A stretch of DNA of 64,000 nucleotides, taken from the NCBI GenBank assembly GCA_040222185.1, contig JAVKDP010000107.1, forward strand, positions 16,559 to 80,558. Direction: 5' to 3'. Source of the DNA: JAVKDP01 sp040222185. GTDB lineage: Bacteria > Bacteroidota > Rhodothermia > Balneolales > Balneolaceae. Positions within the stretch are counted from its first letter, which is position 1, and each line of letters starts with the position of its first letter. Made by a program: the position numbers and the translations under genes. Of this stretch, positions 27,016-34,411 are shown in pieces. Below the pieces are notes generated by a model. That model was not told where the DNA came from and ran no database searches. It saw nothing but the letters and a program-made list of their open reading frames with translations.

Positions 27016-28326
27016 ATGAAACGAATAGCAGCTACCATTTTGCTAACTATTCTCGCAACCGCCACTGTATACGCACAGGGTACGGAAGCATCAATAAACA
27101 CTGGCGATACAGCCTGGCTATTGATTGCTACAGCCTTAGTAATGCTTATGACCCCTGCCGGACTAGCACTTTTCTATGGTGGTTTAACACAAAACAAGCA
27201 CGTACTCAATACCATTGGCATGAGCTATATGGCTTTTTGTACAGGAACCATTGTCTGGATAGTTGTAGGCTATACACTCGCTTTTGGGGAAGGAAATGCC
27301 TTTATAGGAGACTTTAGTAACCTGTTGCTTAATGGAATTTCAGTGAATGACGTAAGTGGAAGTATTCCTACTATCCTCTTTGTTGCTTTTCAGGGCACTT
27401 TTGCTGCTATTGCAGTGGCTATTGTTAGTGGTTCAATCATTGAACGTGTCCGCTTTTCAACCTGGGGAATTTTTTCTGTTCTATGGGTAATCGTTGTTTA
27501 TGCTCCAATAGCTCACTGGGTTTGGGGCGGCGGATTCCTTAGCGAATCTGGAGAAATGGATTTTGCCGGAGGTACTGTAATCCATATTAATGCAGGTATT
27601 GCAGGTTTGGTGCTTTCTTATCTGGTCGGGAAAAGAAAAGAACACAGTTTGGAAGAGGTTAGAAAACCTTCTTCTATCAAATTTATGATCTTAGGATCTG
27701 CCCTGCTTTGGTTTGGCTGGTTCGGATTTAACGGTGGTAGTCAACTGGCAGCAGATGGTATTGCAGCAAATGCATTGCTAGTAACAAATGTAGCAGCTTG
27801 TGCCGGAGCATTGATATGGCTTACCATAGAATGGTTTATTGTAAAGAAGCCAACTCTTATTGGAATGGCCTCCGGAGCAGTTTCCGGGCTAGTAGGTATT
27901 ACCCCGGCATCAGGTTTTGTTGATGTCAGCGGAGCATTAGCAATAGGTATCATTTCAGGTTTAGTCGGATACTGGGGTGTGGTGCATTTAAAATCAATGA
28001 TGAAGCATGATGATACATTAGACGCTTTTGGTATCCATGGCCTGGTTGGTATTGCAGGTGCTTTATTAACTGGTGTTTTTGCCAACCCGGAAGTTAACGG
28101 TGGCGCCGGACTCCTTTATGGAAATGCTATGCAACTTTGGGTTCAGGCCAAAGCTGTTTTGATAACAATTGCTTACTCAGGAGTGGCTACTTTCGTTGTA
28201 TGGAAGGTATCTGCCCTGGTTACACAAGGTGGGCGTATTAATGAAGAGCTGGAACTAGAAGGAATGGATATCGGTTACCATGGAGAACATCATATGGTAA
28301 TGGAAGAGAAGCAGATTGTTAATTAA
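27016..28326 (+). CDS. amt: Ammonium transporter (Amt family)
   Basis: A 436-residue channel-like ammonium transporter. A cleavable signal peptide (ATATVYAQG) is followed by 11 predicted helices. Conserved blocks include TPAGLALFYGGL (about 51-62), the AHWVWGGGFL loop, the channel-lining GGTVIHINAGIAGLV with its His (about 193-207), LWFGWFGFNGGS and AFGIHGLVGIAGALLTG with the second His. GGAG lies 7 bases upstream of the ATG. No glnB/glnK P-II gene is adjacent, which is unlike many amt loci. A strong intrinsic terminator follows the gene. Confidence 0.96.
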   Translation: MKRIAATILLTILATATVYAQGTEASINTGDTAWLLIATALVMLMTPAGLALFYGGLTQNKHVLNTIGMSYMAFCTGTIVWIVVGYTLAFGEGNAFIGDFSNLLLNGISVNDVSGSIPTILFVAFQGTFAAIAVAIVSGSIIERVRFSTWGIFSVLWVIVVYAPIAHWVWGGGFLSESGEMDFAGGTVIHINAGIAGLVLSYLVGKRKEHSLEEVRKPSSIKFMILGSALLWFGWFGFNGGSQLAADGIAANALLVTNVAACAGALIWLTIEWFIVKKPTLIGMASGAVSGLVGITPASGFVDVSGALAIGIISGLVGYWGVVHLKSMMKHDDTLDAFGIHGLVGIAGALLTGVFANPEVNGGAGLLYGNAMQLWVQAKAVLITIAYSGVATFVVWKVSALVTQGGRINEELELEGMDIGYHGEHHMVMEEKQIVN

Positions 28327-28356
28327 GTCAAAAGAATTACGAGACTACTCATCAAG

Positions 28357-28396
28357 AATCCCCGATTGGTTAGCACTGGTCGGGGATTTTTTATTT
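28357..28396 (+). terminator. Intrinsic terminator after amt
   Basis: The 9-bp stem AATCCCCGA / TCGGGGATT (28357-28365 and 28380-28388), with a 14-base loop, is followed by a run of T residues (28387-28392) on the plus strand. It lies about 30 bp after the amt stop and just before the end of the convergent oxidoreductase gene. Confidence 0.85.
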
Positions 28397-29877
28397 CAAA
28401 CGATTCGATCCGGGTCACTGTAATCAGGTATTTCACCCTTATATCCAAAGATTCGCTTAATCCACTTTACAGTTCCTTCACTTTGGTTCTTGATATACCA
28501 TTGATCTGCAGCCCGGCGGGCGCCCAGTGCCCAACTAGGATAAGGATGAATAGTGTCGGCAAGCTTTCTTAATGTCACGCCATTCTTCATAGCTAATACG
28601 TATTCAGAGATCATCTCAGCGGCATGCGCACCTACAACTGATGCCCCATAAATTTTACCTGTTAATTTGCTGGCATAGATTTTAATGAGTCCTGTTGTTT
28701 GACCTTCGGTAATTGCACGATCAATTTTGGAATACGGAAACCGGTAGGTTTCAAACTTTGTACCTTTTGAAACCAGCTCACCTTCTGTTGCGCCAACATG
28801 CGCAAGTTCCGGCTCAGTATAGGTAGCCCACGGAACGTGTTTCGTATCAAGACTCATAGGCAACTTAAGTAGCGCTTTAGTAGTTGCCACTTTTGCCATG
28901 TGCTCACTCATATGAGTAAACTGATACCTGCCTGATACATCACCTATAGCATAAATATGACTTACATTAGTCTGGCAGGAGTTATTCACTGTAATGCCCT
29001 TTTTAGTATAGCTGATACCTGTACTTTCCAGGTTCAATTCTTCTATGTTTGGCCTGCGCCCGGTTGCCATAAGCAAGTGAGAACCTTCAATAACCCTGGC
29101 TTTCCCACCTTGCTCAATATGAACCTGGATTTTATCTCCATTCCTCGAGATTTTTTTTATCGAAGAACCCAGTTCAAAACTTACTCCCTGACTCTTAAGT
29201 TCATCCATTAATATTTGAACCAGCTCTGCATCATCATTTTGCATGATTTGATCCGCCATATCAATAATCACCGGCTTCGACCCAAGGTTTGCAAAGGCCT
29301 GACTCATTTCAATACCAATAGGTCCGCCACCAATAATCATTAACTCCTCTGGAAACTGATCTATTTCAAACAAAGACTCATTGGTTAAATATTCCACTGA
29401 ATCCAAGCCTTCGATGGGTGGTACAGCTGCCCGGGCACCTGTGGCAATAAAAAAATACTTTCCGGTTACAGTTCGGGTTGTTCCATCGTGAAGTTTAATC
29501 TCGATGGTATGCTTATCCTTAAAAGCTCCTTTTCCGAATACAACCTCAATTCCCATCTCTTCGAATATTTCCGGGCGATCAGCATCTTCATACACTTCTT
29601 CTCTTACTTTGTGTACATGTTTGATCACGTTCTGAAAGTTTATTTCAGGTTCAGAATCAATTAGTCCGTAGGTACTTGCTGTCTTAATCTGGTGAGCTAC
29701 CTTACCTGCCTTTAGAATCACTTTGCTAGGTACGCAGCCTGTCCATGTACAATCACCACCCAGCAAGTGAGATTCAATCATCATCGTTTTAGCCCCTAAA
29801 TTAGCAGCAATACCAGACGCTGTTAAACCTGCTGCACCACCACCTATAACTATAGCATCAAATTCGAATTTTGACAT
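28396..29877 (-). CDS. MerA/Lpd-like pyridine nucleotide-disulfide oxidoreductase
   Basis: A 493-residue FAD enzyme: FAD-binding IGGGAAGLTASGIA (11-24), the redox disulfide C43/C48 in GGDCTWTGCVPSK, NAD-binding GGGPIGIEMSQAF, the second FAD motif YAIGDVSG and a dimerisation domain with HPYPSWALGA. The CTWTGC active site and PYPS near the C-terminus differ from true dihydrolipoamide dehydrogenase (CLNVGC...HAHPT). It also lacks the vicinal C-terminal Cys pair and HMA domain of mercuric reductase. It fits the MerA-like reductases of unknown substrate. No 2-oxoacid dehydrogenase genes are nearby. Confidence 0.85.
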   Translation of the reverse strand: MSKFEFDAIVIGGGAAGLTASGIAANLGAKTMMIESHLLGGDCTWTGCVPSKVILKAGKVAHQIKTASTYGLIDSEPEINFQNVIKHVHKVREEVYEDADRPEIFEEMGIEVVFGKGAFKDKHTIEIKLHDGTTRTVTGKYFFIATGARAAVPPIEGLDSVEYLTNESLFEIDQFPEELMIIGGGPIGIEMSQAFANLGSKPVIIDMADQIMQNDDAELVQILMDELKSQGVSFELGSSIKKISRNGDKIQVHIEQGGKARVIEGSHLLMATGRRPNIEELNLESTGISYTKKGITVNNSCQTNVSHIYAIGDVSGRYQFTHMSEHMAKVATTKALLKLPMSLDTKHVPWATYTEPELAHVGATEGELVSKGTKFETYRFPYSKIDRAITEGQTTGLIKIYASKLTGKIYGASVVGAHAAEMISEYVLAMKNGVTLRKLADTIHPYPSWALGARRAADQWYIKNQSEGTVKWIKRIFGYKGEIPDYSDPDRIV

Positions 29878-29967
29878 TTACTTTTACCCTTGATTCGAGA
29901 TTTACTCCTCAAGATACACTTCTTTTAAGTGCTATAATTATAACAAAATCATAAAATTTAGCAGGTA

Positions 29968-32628
29968 TTAAACCGATTCACTTTTTATTTCTTTCCCATG
30001 CTTTATTACAGCCTGGGCTATAGCCAAGTGAGCTATCGGAACCCTGTATGGTGAACAGGAAACATAGTTCATGCCCAGTTTATAACAGAAATCGATACTC
30101 GCCGGGTCTCCACCATGCTCACCACAAATACCAACCTTTAAATTCGGGTTTTCAGCAAGGCCAAGCTCAGTTCCTAAATGAACAAGCTCGCCAACACCTC
30201 TTATATCCAGGGTCTGGAATGGGTCATCTCTCAATATACCTTCATCAAGGTAGTAAGGGATAAACTTGGTTGCATCGTCCCGGCTATATCCAAGCGTCAT
30301 TTGAGTCAAATCATTTGTACCAAATGAGAAGAATTCGGCTTCTTTAGCGATTTCATTGGCAACAAGCGCAGCGCGGGGTACTTCGATCATGGTTCCAATT
30401 TTGAAATCAACCCTGCTACCCATCTCACCAAATACTTTCTCAGCTGTTTGCTCGATAATAGCTCTCTGGTTGATAAACTCACGAACCGTTCCGATAAGTG
30501 GAATCATTATTTCAGGTACCGCCACTATATCATCTTCAAGTAATTCAATAGCCGACTCCATGATAGCCCTCGTCTGCATCTCCGTGATTTCCGGATGAGT
30601 AATCCCAAGCCTGCAACCTCTGTGCCCAAGCATAGGGTTGAACTCTTTCAATGCTTCTACTTTTCGTGCAAGCCTTTCTTTTGTAATCCCAAGCTGACCA
30701 GCCACTTCTTTTATCTCACTTTTGGTGTGAGGTAGAAATTCATGTAGCGGTGGATCCAGGAGCCGAATGGTAACAGGAAGGCCATTCATTTCTTTAAAGA
30801 TACCTTTGAAATCTTCTTTTTGATATGGAAGCAGATGAGCAAGAGCTTCCCTTCGTTCCTGTTCTGATTCTGACACGATCATTTTACGCATAGCAATTAC
30901 TCGATCATCTTTGAAGAACATATGTTCCGTTCTTGCAAGGCCAATACCTTTAGCACCAAGTGATCTTGAAAGGGAAGCATCTTCAGGAGTTTCCGCATTA
31001 GCTCTTACTTCCATTCGTTCGTATCCGGCAACCCATCTCATAAATGTTTCATATTCTTCGCTGAGCGTTGGAGGATGCATCTTCTTCTGGCCTTCAATTA
31101 CCAGTCCACGGGTCCCGTCAATGGAAATCCAGTCTCCTTTTTTAACAGTTACCTCACCGTTGGTAAATGTCTTGGTCTTGTAATTAATGATGATATCACT
31201 ACACCCTGCAACGCAAGGTTTGCCCCATCCCCGGGCTACAACTGCAGCATGACTTGTCATACCTCCGCGTGATGTTAGTATACCTTCAGCTGAAGACATC
31301 CCTCCTACATCTTCCGGGCTGGTTTCAATTCTCACCAGGATTACCATTTCTCCGTTTTCTGCTGCTTTCTCAGCTGTTTTCGAATCGAATACAACCTTAC
31401 CTACCGCTGCGCCCGGCGAAGCAGGCAATCCGCGTCCAAGCACTTTCTTCTCTAGCACATCCACTGTAGAAAACTGGGGATGTAGCAACTGCTCGATGTG
31501 CTCAGGATCAACCAGTGAGCTAATAGCTTCTTCTTTCGTAATTACGTCCTGGTTTACAAGATCCACAGCAATTTTTACTGCCGCTGTTCCTGTTCTCTTA
31601 CCATTCCTGGTTTGCAGGATGTAGAGCTTACCCTCCTGGATAGTAAATTCGATATCCTGCATGTTTTTATAATGCCCTTCCAATTTACTTGTGTATCGGC
31701 AAAGTTCGTCGTACATCTCAGGCATTTGCCTTTTCATCTCCCGAATAGACTGTGGGGTTCGTATCCCAGCCACAACATCTTCTCCCTGGGCATTTACTAA
31801 ATACTCACCGTATAATTCATGAAGCCCTGATGATGGGTTTCGTGTAAAGCAAACTCCGGTTGCACTGTTAGAATCCATGTTACCAAACACCATTGCCTGA
31901 ACGTTTACACCCGTTCCTACCAGGCCCGAAATATGGCTGATCTCTCTATATTTGATTGCCCTGCTACTATTCCAGGATGAGAAAACAGCGTTTATTGCGA
32001 ACTTAAGTTGCTCAATCGGACTTTCAGGAAACATATGACCTGTATGTTTCCTGTAAATCGCTTTGTACCTATCGGTCAAAACCTTTAGGTGATCTGCAGT
32101 AAGGTTTACATCGTCTTTAACACCAACTTCCTGTTTAAGATGTTCAATGGCATCTTCAAAATGTTCATGGCTCACCCCCATTACCACATCACCAAACATG
32201 TCAATAAAACGGCGGTAACTATCATATACAAAACGCTCGTTTCCCGTTTTTGCAATCAGGGCTTCTACTACCTGATCGTTGATACCCAGGTTTAAAATGG
32301 TATCCATCATACCCGGCATTGAAACGGCTGCACCTGAACGAACTGAAATCAATAACGGATTTTTACTATCTCCTAACCTCAAACCCATTTCAGATTCAAT
32401 GTGGAAGATTCCTGACTTTATTTGCTCTTCTAGTCCGTCAGGCCAGGCAAGCGCGTGATCAATTGCATGCCTACATGCTTCTGTTGAAATGGTAAACCCC
32501 GGGGGGACCGGAATTCCTATATTACACATTTCGGCAAGATTTGCTCCTTTACCTCCTATTAACTCACTCATTGTACGGTTGCCATCCGTAACCTTTCCAA
32601 ATCTATACACAAACTTTGACTCATCCAT
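29968..32628 (-). CDS. ppdK: Pyruvate phosphate dikinase
   Basis: An 886-residue enzyme interconverting pyruvate + ATP + Pi and phosphoenolpyruvate + AMP + PPi. The N-terminal ATP-grasp part starts YRFGKVTDG and includes ELIGGKGANLAEM. The phospho-carrier His (about 457) is in GGMTSHAAVVARGWGKPCVAG. The C-terminal TIM barrel holds GLARTEHMFF, MLGHRGCRLG, FSFGTNDLTQMTLGYSRDD and the proton-donor Cys in VGICGEHGGDP. Length is normal and no motif is broken. No PPDK regulatory protein gene is present nearby. It stands alone, with 137 bp upstream. Confidence 0.97.
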   Translation of the reverse strand: MDESKFVYRFGKVTDGNRTMSELIGGKGANLAEMCNIGIPVPPGFTISTEACRHAIDHALAWPDGLEEQIKSGIFHIESEMGLRLGDSKNPLLISVRSGAAVSMPGMMDTILNLGINDQVVEALIAKTGNERFVYDSYRRFIDMFGDVVMGVSHEHFEDAIEHLKQEVGVKDDVNLTADHLKVLTDRYKAIYRKHTGHMFPESPIEQLKFAINAVFSSWNSSRAIKYREISHISGLVGTGVNVQAMVFGNMDSNSATGVCFTRNPSSGLHELYGEYLVNAQGEDVVAGIRTPQSIREMKRQMPEMYDELCRYTSKLEGHYKNMQDIEFTIQEGKLYILQTRNGKRTGTAAVKIAVDLVNQDVITKEEAISSLVDPEHIEQLLHPQFSTVDVLEKKVLGRGLPASPGAAVGKVVFDSKTAEKAAENGEMVILVRIETSPEDVGGMSSAEGILTSRGGMTSHAAVVARGWGKPCVAGCSDIIINYKTKTFTNGEVTVKKGDWISIDGTRGLVIEGQKKMHPPTLSEEYETFMRWVAGYERMEVRANAETPEDASLSRSLGAKGIGLARTEHMFFKDDRVIAMRKMIVSESEQERREALAHLLPYQKEDFKGIFKEMNGLPVTIRLLDPPLHEFLPHTKSEIKEVAGQLGITKERLARKVEALKEFNPMLGHRGCRLGITHPEITEMQTRAIMESAIELLEDDIVAVPEIMIPLIGTVREFINQRAIIEQTAEKVFGEMGSRVDFKIGTMIEVPRAALVANEIAKEAEFFSFGTNDLTQMTLGYSRDDATKFIPYYLDEGILRDDPFQTLDIRGVGELVHLGTELGLAENPNLKVGICGEHGGDPASIDFCYKLGMNYVSCSPYRVPIAHLAIAQAVIKHGKEIKSESV

Positions 32629-32765
32629 CTTAACCTCGCCTATTTAATTAACATTTATGGCTCTTAGATCACTAAATGTTTTAAATAAGAGTCACAATAA
32701 GTTCCTTTTAAAACTCATTATGAAAGTCGGCGATGGATATGAAGATAATATGTAGAAGGGGTTTT

Positions 32766-33107
32766 CTACTCTTCCTGTACAGGTTCCTTAAGCTTTGATT
32801 TTAGCTTCTTCATTACAGAATAAGTGCCATAAATCATCATAAAAGCAATTATTCCATACACCCACCAGGCTACATTTCTACCGAATACAGCAACATAAAG
32901 CGCCGGGAGAATAAAGAAAAACAAGGTGCTTATAACAGGAAGAGCTATTTCTTTATTCTTTCGGTGATTACGAACCGCCCAAACCATAGAACCCATATAA
33001 GGGGGAATGGAGCCCACATAAAGAATAGCGAAAATGATCGGGTTTACATTATGTTCTAATCCCAGTTCAGATATTTTGACCCAGCTATCCTGGAGAAATT
33101 CGATCAT
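32766..33107 (-). CDS. Small membrane protein (paralogue 2 of tandem pair)
   Basis: A 113-residue protein with three predicted TM helices: NPIIFAILYVGSIPPYMG (about 22-39), ALPVISTLFFFILPALYV and VAWWVYGIIAFMMIYG. It ends in a basic/acidic tail KLKSKLKEPVQEE. Its alignment to the next gene upstream is plain: HNVNPIIFAILYVGSIP versus YGVNPIIFGSIYVGAIP, and FGRNVAWWVY versus AGRNVPFWVY. No function is known to me. The two genes are 5 bp apart and form an operon. Confidence 0.75.
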   Translation of the reverse strand: MIEFLQDSWVKISELGLEHNVNPIIFAILYVGSIPPYMGSMVWAVRNHRKNKEIALPVISTLFFFILPALYVAVFGRNVAWWVYGIIAFMMIYGTYSVMKKLKSKLKEPVQEE

Positions 33108-33112
33108 ATATT

Positions 33113-33445
33113 CTAGTCGGCTTCTTTGATTTTACCTTGCACTTTTTTGTAGGTAGAGAACGCCCCTCCAGCTACCAGTGCAATGATAAAAAGATACACC
33201 CAAAATGGCACATTCCTACCAGCTATTATGAGATAAAGATAAGCGGATACGAAAAAGAACCCAGAACTCAGTGCAGGTAGTACTATCGATTTCTTTTGCT
33301 TAAAATTCTTTACCAGCCAACCAATTGATAGTGTAAAAAAAGGAATAGCACCTACATAGATACTACCGAAAATAATAGGGTTTACACCATAATTTTCGCC
33401 AAGGCTCAAAAACCAGACTCTTACTGTCTCAAACAATTCTGCCAT
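33113..33445 (-). CDS. Small membrane protein (paralogue 1 of tandem pair)
   Basis: A 110-residue, three-helix membrane protein: VNPIIFGSIYVGAIPFFTLS, VLPALSSGFFFVSAYLYLI and VPFWVYLFIIALVAGG. The conserved GRNVPFWVY segment between helices is shared with its downstream paralogue. It is divergent from the metal-uptake-like operon, with both palindromes of that region (33487-33525) lying in the shared 115-bp gap. It could therefore respond to the same regulator, but no metal-binding residues are obvious in it. Confidence 0.75.
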   Translation of the reverse strand: MAELFETVRVWFLSLGENYGVNPIIFGSIYVGAIPFFTLSIGWLVKNFKQKKSIVLPALSSGFFFVSAYLYLIIAGRNVPFWVYLFIIALVAGGAFSTYKKVQGKIKEAD

Positions 33446-33486
33446 TTGTAATACTATTTAAATGCTTTTTACTTTTATGAGATAAT

Positions 33487-33498
33487 TAATGATCATTA
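33487..33498. promoter_or_regulatory. 12-bp perfect palindrome, Fur-box-like
   Basis: TAATGATCATTA is a perfect palindrome. With its flanks it reads GATAATTAATGATCATTATAG, which resembles the classical Fur box (GATAAT and ATCATTAT half-sites, with one extra base in the spacer). It lies between the divergent small membrane gene and the putative metal-uptake operon. Confidence 0.45.
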
Positions 33499-33509
33499 TA
33501 GCAGTTTAT

Positions 33510-33525
33510 TGATATTATTATATCA
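33510..33525. promoter_or_regulatory. 16-bp inverted repeat, possible Zur/Fur-type operator
   Basis: TGATAT and ATATCA flank a 4-base spacer (TATT). The site ends 35 bp before the TTG start of the CPIC-motif gene and 12 bp after the neighbouring palindrome. Position and form fit an operator for a dimeric metalloregulator; identity is inferred only. Confidence 0.45.
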
Positions 33526-33560
33526 CAGTTTCATAACTTATCAGGGATTCATTTCTACTC

Positions 33561-33869
33561 TTGAAAAGATTTTACTCACATATCAGCTATTTCTTTGCTC
33601 TGGCAGCCATCGTTGGACTTTTTGGTTCAATTATGCACTATCACAGTGAAGGCTTGGAATGTATTACACATGCCAATGAAGCGCATTATGTACAGAATGA
33701 TGACCTCTGTCCAATATGTACTTTAGTTGTTGATGAGGATTTCGAATCCAACTTAAGCTCTGATGGATTCATTTCCCCTGAGGGAGACGTTATTGATTAC
33801 CCGGTTAATCCTGATTCTCAATTTACTCCCTTAATGAAGCTCGGTAGAGCTCCCCCTTCTTTGTCTTAA
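33561..33869 (+). CDS. Small exported protein with HYH and CPIC motifs
   Basis: A 102-residue protein from a TTG start. A hydrophobic signal or anchor (ISYFFALAAIVGLFGSI) is followed by MHYHSEG, a lone Cys in LECITHANEAHY, and CPICTLVVDED. The clustered His and Cys residues suggest metal or redox chemistry in the periplasm. The tail FTPLMKLGRAPPSLS resembles the RAPP-type ends seen in small copper- or zinc-related exported proteins of this phylum. It leads a three-gene run with a His-rich lipoprotein and a TonB receptor. The function is not established. Confidence 0.65.
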   Translation: MKRFYSHISYFFALAAIVGLFGSIMHYHSEGLECITHANEAHYVQNDDLCPICTLVVDEDFESNLSSDGFISPEGDVIDYPVNPDSQFTPLMKLGRAPPSLS

Positions 33870-33938
33870 TACTCCAACCCTCGATAGTTACTCTATCGAA
33901 CACTTTATTCAATTTCTAATTAAATAATTCATTAAGAC

Positions 33939-34406
33939 ATGAAAAATTCATTTTACTATGCAGCTAAGTCTGCCCTATTATTCTCATTTATTCTTTTATT
34001 TGTTGCTTCCTGCTCAACTGATAGTGATGATCATCACGAAGAAGAGGAACCTGTAGGTTTAAGAGTTAAATTAAACGGTACTACAGTAGTTGAACAAGAT
34101 GCAAATCAAACCATTACGGGTACTATAAGTTTAACAGCAGGAGCTTCAGCAAGCTTCACAGTTTTATTTATTTCTGAAGATGGCGATGAATTTACTCCTG
34201 AAGTAGATGAACATTCTATTACTGTTGTTTCAGGAAGCACTGATTTTACTGTTTCTAATGTAAATTCTGACTCTGCACCTTTTGGTTTTGACCTGGCTGC
34301 CTCCGCAAATGCAACCGATAATAGTACCATCACGATTACTATGAATCACGAAGGCGCACCCGAGTTTGTATCACAAGCACTTCCTGTTACAGTTAGTGCG
34401 AACTAA
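33939..34406 (+). CDS. His/Glu-rich lipoprotein linked to the TonB receptor
   Basis: A 155-residue lipoprotein with lipobox FVASC (Cys near 25), followed at once by a DSDDHHEEEE cluster that could bind divalent metal. The remainder is one beta-sandwich-like domain with FTVLFISEDGDEFTPEVDEHS and a terminal VTVSAN strand. It ends 5 bp before the TonB receptor start, so they are co-transcribed. It may act as a surface or periplasmic metal-capturing partner; that role is inferred from composition and position only. Confidence 0.72.
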   Translation: MKNSFYYAAKSALLFSFILLFVASCSTDSDDHHEEEEPVGLRVKLNGTTVVEQDANQTITGTISLTAGASASFTVLFISEDGDEFTPEVDEHSITVVSGSTDFTVSNVNSDSAPFGFDLAASANATDNSTITITMNHEGAPEFVSQALPVTVSAN

Positions 34407-34411
34407 TACTC

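Noticed and set aside
26955..27317. 120-aa plus-strand ORF overlapping amt
   Set aside because: Out-of-frame shadow of the ammonium transporter; low-complexity Tyr/Cys-rich translation.
28396..29877. Dihydrolipoamide dehydrogenase (lpd)
   Set aside because: The redox motif CTWTGC and the C-terminal HPYPSW differ from the lipoamide type, and no 2-oxoacid dehydrogenase genes are near.
28396..29877. True mercuric reductase (merA)
   Set aside because: No HMA domain, no C-terminal vicinal Cys pair and no mer genes nearby.
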